Assembly (NCBI RefSeq): GCF_002289565.1
Contig: NZ_NTFY01000003.1
Coordinates: forward strand, 179,673-243,672
Length of the DNA stretch: 64,000 nt
Direction: 5' to 3'
Source: Rhodopirellula sp. SM50
GTDB taxonomy: Bacteria > Planctomycetota > Planctomycetia > Pirellulales > Pirellulaceae
Shown here one piece after another: positions 11,401-23,400 of the stretch; position 1 is the first letter of the stretch; every line of letters starts with the position of its first letter. Below the pieces are notes generated by a model. That model was not told the DNA's origin and made no database searches. It was given only the letters and a program-made list of their open reading frames with translations. A program made the translations under genes and the position numbers.

Positions 11401-14400
11401 GCACGGTACTTGATTTCATGTACGGTCAAGGTGGAGGCGACACGCTGTACCGCGCCGACGGCACGACCTTTGAATCACTGGGAAATGCTATCCCGGGTAA
11501 CGAGTGGAAAGACTACGCCCGAGAAACCGGACAAGTCTGGTACGTGGGCGGAACGAACGCGGACGACGAAATCTCGGTCAACTTCGTCACCGAACCGGGC
11601 TTGCTGTCCGATCATCACCTGATCACGCGTTTGACCGACAACGGTGACAACTTCACGTTCGACGCGCAAGTGCGGTTGGACTTTAGCGCAACCGATGCCG
11701 ATGGAAATCTGATTTGGTCACCCGATCAAATTCAATTTGACTACGAGGCACTTCGCGATGCCGAAGAAGCACTCGATCCGACCTCCGAGATTGCCGATGT
11801 CTTGGAAAGAACGGCCCAGGAAGCGCGCACGAGCTTGATTGAAAACCTGTTGCCGCCCGAGGGAGATTTCTTGGCGATCATCGTCGATGCGCTCGACGGC
11901 AACGACGAAATCATCGTGGGCCCAACGGTTCAAAAATCGGTTTGGATCGATGCCGGTGCGGGCGACGATCAGGTGACCATTCGCGGCGGAAAGGCGATTT
12001 TGGCGGACAGGGCCGAGTCATCGCTTTCCGCTGACGGTTTGACGAGCAGAAACGATCTTCCCAGACACGCGTTTGAGGTCGACTTGCACGATACGGGGCT
12101 CAGGCTGGACAACCTGACGATCGACAATGCCAATGACGTTGATTGGTTCTCGTTTACGATGCCGCAGTCGATGCATACGCTGTCGATTGAAATCGCTTCC
12201 GCGTCTCCGGCCGACGAATTTTCGTTCCGCATTTATCCACCATCGCGGGCGACCGACAATAACGTCGCAGCGATTACTGATCTGAGCACGCTGGCAGCAG
12301 GCGATGTCTACCTGTTGGAAGTCTTCAACGATCTGACGCCGACCATCTACGGCATCGAGTTCATTTTGGATCCGATGGGTCCGCCTCAGCGAGTCGATCT
12401 TGGTCTGCGAGTCGATTTGGTTCGCCGTGATTTAATTCTTGGTGGCCCGGGCCACGATCAATTACTCGGTGGTCCGGGAGCAGACTGGATCATCGGTGGG
12501 CCTGGCAACGATGTGATTAGCGGCGGTCGCGATCGCATGGCCAGCGATTTATTGCTCGGTGGCGATGGCGACGACACCTTTCAAATCATTCCCGATCAAC
12601 TGCCGGAAGTTGGAAACGAGCCGGATTCCGTGTTTGATTCCGTCACTCAGACCTATCGTCCGACCGCCAACGACCTCATTGACGGTGGTAGTGGAAACGA
12701 CCGAATGCTGTACGTCGGTGGCGACTTGGATCGGCTTGGAAACCCTGTGCCCGACTATGCGGCGATTCGCTACAACACGGGACTCCATCGCTACGAATTC
12801 AGCAGTCTCGTTTGGGACATCGGCACTCAGTCCTATCAAATGGAAATCGATGCCAGTGGCATCACCCAGTGGAAGCAACACTTTCTCTTTTATCAAACGC
12901 ACAACATCGAAGACACACAATTTGAATTGCGCGATGGTGACGATACGTTGCATGCAGATCCGGAATTTAAGTACGTGCCTGCGCATCTTTCAGAATCGTG
13001 GGTGCATCGGTACAGTTTCGACGAGCCCACCGGCGTATTCGTGGATTCGGTTGGAGGCGCCGACGCGAACTTGGTCGATCTTCCGGGCGGCGGAGACAGT
13101 GAGGTTACGGGAGGCCAAGTCAGACTGTTTGGCGGCGCCCACGCCACGTCGGATTATGTTGAACTGCCCGACACGCTCTTCGACGGATTGACGTCGACAA
13201 CGATCGAGCTTTGGGCGACTCGCGAGAGTGTGCAGTCTTGGTCGAGGATCTTTGACTTTGGTCCTTCGCCCTACTTCCTTGCGACGTGGGACGCCGCTGG
13301 TAACGGCGATCGGGAGTTGGTCCAATGGACGAATGACCTCTATGACTCGTTGGCGCCTTATGTTGACGGTCAGGAGACTCACCTTGCGATCGCGGTCGAG
13401 CAAGGTGCTGGGGCCGGGGGATCGACACGTGTGTCTCTCTATCGGGACGGCGTCTTCAAGGGCGTCTTTCATACTGCGAATACACTTGCAACCTTGAACG
13501 ACAACAACTGGCTAGGACGTTCGAAGTTCACAAACGATTTGACCGCGGACGCTTCCTACAACGAGTTTAGAATCCACAACCGTGCCTTGACACCAGAGGA
13601 GGTTGCATCCAGCTACAGCATCGGTGCAGACGCGCCGGGCACCGGCGAGGAATGGGGCATCAAGCTCGGCGACTTCCAGCAAGGCGCCACCGAAGCTCAG
13701 CTGATCGTCTCCGGAGGCAACGGCGACGATGAGTTGTTCGGCGGTGCATTGGCGGACTGGATCGAAGGCGGACCGGGTCACGACCTGATCGTCGGCGGCT
13801 CGGGCAACGATGAACTGCTGGGCGGTAGCGGCGATGATCAGATCTTTGGGCTGAAAGAATCGGTCGTGCCGCGTCCGCCATCTGGCGTCAGCGGGCATTC
13901 GTCCCTTGGTGCGTCCGAGGCCTACGAGTACTCGCTGGTCCCGCCGTTCTTCGCGTTACCACAAACGCGACTCGCTGGCCTGGATCTGCATTCCCTGGAG
14001 TCGCAAACCGAACCGCTAAACTTGAGTCTCTCCCCCGAGGTGGTCGGACTCGATGGTGTGAGTGTCCGGGAACGCCTTTCTGAACTCCGCCCGATCGGCG
14101 ACTTCAATGCCGACGGGCGAGAGGACTTTCTTGCGGTGAGCGACACCACGAGTTACGTCTTGCTCGGGCCGGTGGAGCTGGATGCGATCGAACGGGTCGA
14201 CCAATTCGCTGAGATCGTGATTGATCACGCGGCACTCGGCCGACCAGCAGAACGTTTTGGCGATATTAATGGAGATGGAAACGCCGATCTCGCATTCGTC
14301 CGAGATGAGGATGGAGTGACGCTGGCGACAGTCGTCTTGGGTGGCGCAAAAATGAACGACACTCAAGACTGGCCTCGGCTGTGGGATGACAATTTGGCAA

Positions 14401-17400
14401 CGGCTGGAACAAGTTTCCGATCGATCGATTTGACGGGAATGCCGCTGTCATCCGAAGTTCCCGTCGAAGTCTCGATTGCCGAGATTACCGGCGATGCTTA
14501 CGACGACTTGGTGATCCTCGCCGGATCGACCGCTGAGGAAAAACATGACGTTGGGGCCTTTATCCGAACCTCACCGGCGCGAGGCCGGTTTGTTCGGATT
14601 AAGAATATGGGAGACCTTCCACGCGAACTCCACCTCGCCGAAGTAGAGGTGTTCCCCTGCGATGTCACTCCGGCAGGGGATTGCGGTTTCACTCCGACCC
14701 CAGGGGTTTACGATCAGAATGATCTTGCTCGGCAATTCAAGGGAGCGAGAATATTTTCGAAGGTCGGTGAACAATTCTTCGCGCATACCCAAGATGCTAC
14801 GACGTTGTTGGACGGTGGTCCACAGTCTGGCAATGCTGTCTATACGGTGACGGGCATCGGTAATGAAGTCGTCATCGACCTTGGCTCGACCCAAGACATC
14901 GGAACGATTCGTTTGTGGCAGCGGAGCGATATGGGCTCCCCGCAGCGTTTGAGCGATGTCGAGGTTACCGTTCAGACCGGGAGAGAAATAAGCAACGACG
15001 AATATGAACCCGATAGTATTGTCGCTCTGGATCATTGGCGTGGCGTGGTTCCGTTCCCAAACGCATCACTCGAGATGGTGGTCGTGGATGAGGGCTACTG
15101 GTCGAATGGCGGGGTCGTCTTTTCGGGAGGCACGATCTCCACGATGCAATCGTTGGAGTTCTCCGACGCGCAGACGCAAATCGTCAATAATCCGTCACTG
15201 TTCCGGCCTTTAACGCTGTCCGCGATTGCTGAGGACAGTAACGGTGATGGTGTCAACGAGATCGTTTTCGGAAATCGAAATACTGATGTGGGAATCTATC
15301 AGGCGCTGCCGGCTCAAGTGACGGCGTCCCCTCCAAGCACGAGTTTCTCCGGTACGGCACCCCTGGACATCGCAGTCAATGGAATGGCCACGAGACTACG
15401 CATCAGTTTTGAAGAAAACACAGCAGAAACGTCAGAAACCCCGGAACCAAACACAGCCGAAAAATTAGTCGATCAGATCAACAGGAAATTGTCTGACACA
15501 GAGTTTTCGGGTCGCGTTTTTGCAACGGCAGTCGATGGTCGGATTCAAATGACAACGGTGCAATTAGGGGAGGACATTCGACTGGGTGTTTTTGGTGCCG
15601 AACTCGGTTTTGAAACACGTACTGAAATCGAGCGTATTTATGCGCCCGACGATGACAACCGTGGCACTTTGTTTCCACAGCCTTTCGATACTAGTGAAGA
15701 CGATGAAGAGTTTTACTTTAACATTGCTAGTGGCCAGCAACTTGGGATCATCACTGACATTGAAATCACGGTCGATATCACTCACGATTTCCTGCCGAAC
15801 CTCGCGTTGCGGCTCGGGAAAACAGAAGATGCATTTTCTTTTGATGAGTCATTCTTCGTCCCATTGGCCGCCAATATCGGGACATCGACAGACAGTTTCA
15901 GGAATACCACTTTCAGCGACAATGCAGTCACTCACATTACTGACTTTGATATTTTGAACTATGACAACCAGGTTTTTCGGCCTCTTGAGCCGCTCGATTT
16001 GTTTGTCGGCACGACGCCCGGGAAGAAGATTGCTTTACAGGTCCAAGAAACCGATACTGGAGGAACCGCAACCGGTACGGTTCATGCATTGAGCCTCAAG
16101 CTCACGACCAGCTTTCATGAATTCGCAACTGGAAGTGTGGTTCCGCTCGATGTTTCGGCGAGCAGCAGCCATTTCCTTTCGCTCCCCGGTGTGAGTGGAC
16201 CGCAACAAGTCGTTGAAGCGATTCGTTTTGGTTCGTCATACGAACCGACGGCGTTGACGGACCTGAATCACGACGGATATGGCGACGTTGCCTTTTCACA
16301 CCCCAATAAGTTGGAGATCTACAGGGGATCGCCGCGGAATATTTCCGCATCCGATTCCGCATCGCTGATCATCAACGGTACGGGATTGTCTGCCGCCTCG
16401 GGCGACTTCGACGGAGACGGGACCACGGATCTCGCCGTCACCCAAATCCAAAACCAAAACCAATCGGGCGCTGTGTTCCTGTTCTGGGCCATTGGTGATC
16501 TTATGGCGTCAGGGACGATGACACTTGATTTGCAGGACGCCGATCTTGAATTCGACGGCGGGTTGGAATCCGGAACATCGCCCGTGTTCTCGCGGATGGA
16601 TCTGAACGCGGATGGCATGGACGACCTGGTGATCAGCGCTGGACTCGCACGAAATGAGTCCGGTGCGAACGAGGCTGGTCGGTTGTACGTGGTTTACGGT
16701 GCGTCTGCTCGCTCAGCAGTTCCAACGACCGGATTGATTGACCTGGAAAATTTCTCGGTCCCGGGCAGTGGCTCGTTCGTGGTGGATACGAATACGGGAC
16801 GTCCGTCCGAGTTTAATGATTCCGGTCAGCCGTACGCGTTGGGCGCGGCAGACGACGAGCAATGGTTCCGTTTCACAACCTTGGGCGACGGCCAGGCGAC
16901 GGATGTGATTCGTCTGCTCAGCCAACCGATGACAACTTTGGTCGCCGACCTGATCGATGCCGATGGTGCGTCCATCGCGTCGAACCAGTCCGTGTTTGAT
17001 CTTCGACATTTGACCGCTGGAACGTATTACCTTCGCGTTTACGGTTCGACAGATCCGTTCACGATTGAATTTGATGCTCCACAACGCGGGTTTGGCCACG
17101 GTTCCACCACGCTGCCTGATCGCGACCTGATCGATGGTGGTGACGGTGACGACACGCTCGTCGGCAACAACGACATCGATCGAATCTTCGGTGGAGGTGG
17201 CGGTGATACCGTGATTGGCGAACCGTTCGAGCAGCGCGATGCAAGCCCAAGTGATGCTTCTCTTGTCGTTCCCCAAGTGGATGAGCAGATTTCTGCCGAG
17301 CCCCATGTTTCACTCGACACGGAAATCGAGATCGGCAATCAAGCCGTTGCGCGCGCGATCGCTACGCAATTGGGACAGCCGATTACCGTGGACACTGATG

Positions 17401-20400
17401 GTGCGTTCCAGCCGCTCGGGCCATTTTTCGCCAGCCAGCTCAACACGATCGCGTTGTTGAACGCGGCTGGACTGGGGCTTACAACAACGGTCGGGCTCGA
17501 TCGCATTCCGAATGTGCGACACCTCAGTTTGTCGGGCAACGATTTTACGGGGATCAATGAACTCTCGACGCTCACTCAACTGCGCTCGCTCGACCTGAGT
17601 AACAACCCCAATTTAACCGATATCAACGCACTTGGTTCTTTGGCTTCTCTGCAGCACTTGTATCTGGAGGGCACGGATGTTCTGGCCGACACGAAAATCG
17701 CGGCCTTCAGTGGTGCCGATCCCGGCGAAGGACTCGATCTCAACGGTGACTTTGTCTACGCCGTTAATATGCGTGGGCCAGCGACGACGGTTCGAGGAGT
17801 GAATTTCACAACCGATGCTGTGACGGGAATCGGGTACAGCGCAACCAACGAGATTCTCAATTGGCAAACGCCCGATTACGGGACAACGACTGATGACAAT
17901 AACCTTGAGTCGATCATGCAGTCGATTCGCTGGAGCTCGACCCCGGAGCCGCTGACGGTGGATCTCGCAAACCTCGTTCCTGGGCAGCGATACAAACTTC
18001 AATTGCTCTTCCACGAGGACAACCCAAATCGGGGATTTGACATCTTCGTCGAGGGGGATTTGATCGCCGATGACTTTACCGCGGGATTCACTCCTCCCGA
18101 GCATGGTGCTGTTGTTGCGTATAACTTTATTGCGACAGATGAAGGACTCAACATTGAATTGAACGGACAACCAACGTTGTTCGCTGATAAGAATCCAGTG
18201 TTGCAAGGATTGACACTGGAACACATCGATAGCCAAATCTTATTTGATCCGATTCCAACGCTGTCACGACTGACCGAGCTGCAAACGCTAACGCTGCCGG
18301 TCGCGGGTCTTTCGCCGGCCGGACAGAACTTGGTGGGCAGTGAAGGCACGCCGATCAATCTCACCGCTAACAACTCTGGCGTCTGGACGGTGCGGGATCC
18401 TGACAGCGCGACGGTTGCGACGGGCACGGGAACGTTGATTTCTTTCACTCCATCAGCAACTGGCGTTTATACGATCACTCATCCTGACACCGGAGCGTTT
18501 CCGTTCTTCTCGCAAAACGTGGCACCGTTGATTCAAGGTTTGGTTGCCACCAACGTCCAACAAGGTCACACGCGGTCAGACACTGACTTCTACACGGGCG
18601 TGGCCGATGCGGGTACGACGACGACTCAGGTCTCAATCACTGAACGGGCAATCGGCGTCGTTACCGATCTGACCACCGGATCATTGGAGATGAATGATGA
18701 CATCGTCGAGCTGGATTCGAGCATCCTGAATGAATCCCTCGATGTGACTGTTGGGTTTTGGGTGAACGCGAATTCGACCGACCAACCTTTCCAGACGATC
18801 ATTAGGGGAAGCAGCGCGCGAACGAACAGCGAATTCGAGATGTACCTACACGGATCGAATGAACTGTTCGTCGGTATCTACGGTAATGGAGTAGATTTCC
18901 ATTTTGCCAATGTTGGCGCGGCTTTGAAGAACGGAACATGGTTGAACTCGTGGAATCACGTTGCGTTTGTGCGCGACAGCGGTAGGCAACAATGGGCATT
19001 CTATGTCAACGGTCAAGAGATTGAATTGGTAGATAAACAAGTCCAGCAATCCATCCAAGTTGACGCCGATCGATTTTTTCTTGGCAACGCAAATAGCCTA
19101 GGTTTTAACCCACTGGAAGCAAATCTCGATGAGGTCGGCATCTGGAGGCGGGCTCTCAACGCCGATCAAATCCAAGCGATCCGCGACAATGGCATCGTCG
19201 GCAACGAGGCCGATCTTGCCGCTTACTTCCCGCTGAATGAACTTGGCGGCGACGTCGTCTATGATCGCAGTCCCAATCGTCGCAACGGGATTGTTCGCTC
19301 GGTCGATGAAGCAACGGACGTCACTTGGTCGACCGAGGGCGGTGTTGCCGACCAGGAATTCGTCGCAATCACGCCGGGTGAGTACGATCTGGTGGTGATC
19401 GCCCATGATGAGCACGGGGCATCGGACCGCGCCGAAGTATTGGTCGTGGTTGAAAATGTAGCGCCCACGGCACGGATCACTCCCGATGCAGATTTCACCG
19501 CCGCGGTCGGGCAAACCGTGACGTTGGATGCCCTGGCATCAACCGATCCGGGCAACGATGAATTGACGTTCACTTGGACGGTCACCACAAGTGCGTTGCC
19601 CGAACCGGGTTCCGCCGCACCCATCGCGACAGGCGACACGTTCGAGTTTGTGCCAAGCGTTTCCGGCCGACATACCGGGACGCTGACGGCGACGGATCCT
19701 TATGGTGGCATGTCGACCGACACCGTTCTCGTGAACGTGAACCCGGTCGCGCCCAATCTAGATGGCCAAACCGGACTGGAAGGCGACGTGTTCCTGTTTG
19801 ATGCATCCGGTGAGTCGGCCAAAGCTGCTGACGCCGTTCGGACGTACGCTTGGCGAGTCGCCCAGGGTGCCAACACAATCGACACGGGCGATCAATACGA
19901 CTTTGCCTTCGTCCCACCAGACGATGGAGAGTATGCGGTTGAGTTGAGGATCACGGATCATCATGCGCCCGACCTCCCTCTAACCGAAGTCGAGCCGAAC
20001 AACACGCGACCGACAGCCCAATCACTCGAAGGTGCGAATTGGAATCTTCAATCAAACGCCGCGATTCCAAACTCGACAATGATTCCTCATGTATCGATTT
20101 CAGGCCGGCTTGCTCCTGCCGCCGACTTCCGAGATCTCTACTCATTTGAAGCGACCCAAGATTCGCAGCTCAGCTTCATCATCGATGAGCTGACTACGAC
20201 GACAAATCAAGGATACATGGTTCTCTACAACGCTACCGGAAATGCTGTTGCCAGCAACTCCGCATTGACAGACTTAACAGCCATCGCTCCGGCGGATGGT
20301 CGATACTATGTTGAGGTGGTTTCCTGGGGCGCAACGTTTAACTACGCGCTACATGTTTCGATCCAGAACCACGCAGCGAACTCCTTTGTGTCAGCGACAT

Positions 20401-23400
20401 CGACCGCCACGGTGAATGCCGCGAACGTGAATTCCGCCGTTGAAATCGTTGGCCCGCGAATTGGAACCGAAGGCGTTCAAGTCACGCTCGATTCAATCGT
20501 CAATGATCCCGGCTCGGCGGACACGTTCACTTACCTTTGGGAGATTCGGGACGAAGCGAATCAGTTGGTCGGTCTGGATACGGCAAACAACCTGGAATCG
20601 GTCCGTTTCACACCAACTGACAACGGGCTCTACACGGCGAAACTTACCGTGACCGACGATGACGGTGGGGCGACCACGATGACCACACCGATTCAAGTCT
20701 TAAACGTGAACCCAGCCGTGAGCCTCGTCAGTTCGGTGACACAGATCGATGAGCAGCAACTCGGAAACCTTGTGACGTTTACCGGCAACTTCACGGATGT
20801 CACCGCCGACAATGTCGCCCAGTCCTACGTCTGGGACTTCGGCGACGGCACGAGCGACAACACGACATGGACTCCTTCGCATGTCTATGCCGACAGCGGC
20901 GTCTACACCGTCACATTGACTGTCACCGACAAGGACGGCGGTGTCGGAACGGCATCGGCAACGGTCACCATCAATAATCTGGCACCCTCGAATCTCACAC
21001 TCACCGGACCGACGCAGTCCAACGAAGATACGGCGGTTGTGTTCACGGGGACCGTCAGTGATCTGAACGGCTTGAACAACAGTTCGATTGACCTCGAACC
21101 CCTGCGCGGCACGATCGATTTTGGCGATGGTGTCAAACTGCCCTTGTTGTTGATTCGCACCGCAGCGACGGGTGATTACACGTTCACTTCCCGACACATC
21201 TTCGCCGATCCCGGAACTTACGACGTCACCGTCGAAGTGCGTGACGATGAGGGTGGAAAGACCTCGGCAAGCCACTCCATTGCGATCACCGACAACACGC
21301 CGCCGAGGGTCATCGCCGATGCGATTTCGCCTGACCCCCGCAACGCTGCCGTGGACCAAATTTCGCTGGACTTCGGCGAGACGGTGAGTGGGTTTGAAAG
21401 AAGCGACCTCGCACTCGCGCTCGACGGCGGGGCGAATCTGCTGTCGGGCAGTGCTGCAACGCTGACGGACAACGGAAACGGCGTTTGGACGCTCGGCGGG
21501 TTAGCCGGATTGACGACGGGCGAAGGTGATTACAAGTTGTCACTCCATGCCGCCTCGTCTGGGATTACAGATGCGGTGAATCTGGGCTTGGCAAGCAACT
21601 TGTCGCTGGTCTGGACGATGGACACCACCGCGCCGACCGTGATCGTCGATCCATTGACAACCAGCAGCGGCAGCCCCCGTCTGACCGGAACGGTTGACGA
21701 CTCCGCGGCGATGATTTCGGTCACCGTCAACGAAACGACTTATGACGCGGTCAATCTTGGCGACGGAACCTGGCGATTGCCCAAAGACACGATTGCGACG
21801 CTTCCCGATGGGGACTACGACGTGATGGTCACTGCGACGGACCCGGCGACCAATCAGGGAACCGACGCGACGACGGGCGAATTGACGGTTGCGTCGGAGA
21901 TCGAAACGTTGGTCAGCTTGGACGCGAGCGGCAATTTGATCATCAAAGATATCGTCACTGACAACGCCGACAGGTTGACCATTCGGCGGGACGCCGCGAA
22001 TCTGGTTGTTTCCGATGTCTCGGCCAAGCCGCTGCTGCTAGGGACCGATATCGTTGGAGCAACCGGTGACGCAACGAGTTCGATCACAGTACCGCTGAAC
22101 TTGATCAGCGGAGCGATCCGAGTGAACATCGATGCCGTCAACAAGACGCTCGCTGACGAGGTGTTGATCGACTTTGCGAGCGGCGGATTTTTCGCCGTGC
22201 CCGGTGGATTTGATGTCGTTGGCGTCGGAGAGCAAGCGAACAAGCTGACCGTCACCGGCACAGGCAACACCGGCGCAGTTTATTCGACGGCCGTCGTGCC
22301 GCTGGGGCAAACCCAGGTGACGGTTTCGGAGGCTGGCGAAAGCAACACGATTCGCTACAGCCAATTCAAGACCCTGGCCTTCGACGGTTTGGCCACGTTT
22401 GTCTCGACCAGCACGTTGAACGTCGGTAGCGGTTCGCTAACGATCGGCTCGACGACGCCGGTTGACCTTTCCAGTTTGACGATGATTGGCGGAGGCACGC
22501 TGACAGCCGACCGGACGACGCTTGGTGCGGCCGAGACGCTCACCGGTCGCGGAACAGTTGCCACGCGACTCACCGGTCAGGCCGATTCGTTAATCTTGGC
22601 AAACGGGACTTTGTCCATCGGAAATCAAAATGCAACCGATGGATTTCAAACCGACGGCGAGATTCGTGTCGGCAAGCGAAACGTCACGTTACGCGACGCC
22701 GATGTAGCCGAGCTCGGACCACTGACTACGCTCGGCGAGAACGGTCACCCTGGGTTGCTTGCCGCGACCGGCGGATTCTTGATCGACGCAGGCAGAAACG
22801 TCACCGGCTTTGGTACGCTGGACGCTAAAAACGATGTCGCGCTGTTGTCGGTGATCAACGGATCGGTCAGCGGCAAGCGTGCCTTCGAGCGGGTTACGCT
22901 CGAAGGCTACATCACGGGCACCGGGTCTTACAACAATGTGCTGTTCGCCGGCGACTCGACGCACAGCCCCGGATTAAGCGCCGCGGTCACCAACCACGGC
23001 GAGGTCGGCTACGCCGACGACTCCAAAATTGAATTGGAGATTGGTGGAACAGCCGACGGCCAGTTCGACCAACTCCGGCACAGCGGATCGGTTTCGCTCA
23101 ACGGTGATTTGGTCGTCAGCTTGCTGGGCGCGTTTGTGCCCCAAGAGGGAGACTTCTTTACGCTGATCATGGCCGACGGAGGCGTCGAGGATGCCTTCGA
23201 CACCGCGACGTTGCCGGTGCTGCCGGACGGTCTCGCCTGGGACTTGATTTATTCCGCCAACGAAGTCCGTTTGGAAGTGTTTAGCGTCCCATTCGTCGAA
23301 AACGTTGTTATCAACGGTGGCAGTGCCAGTCGGTCAAGCCTGACTTCGATCGAGGTGACTTTCTCGGCGGAAGTTCAGCAGTCATCGCTCGTGGGTGCGT

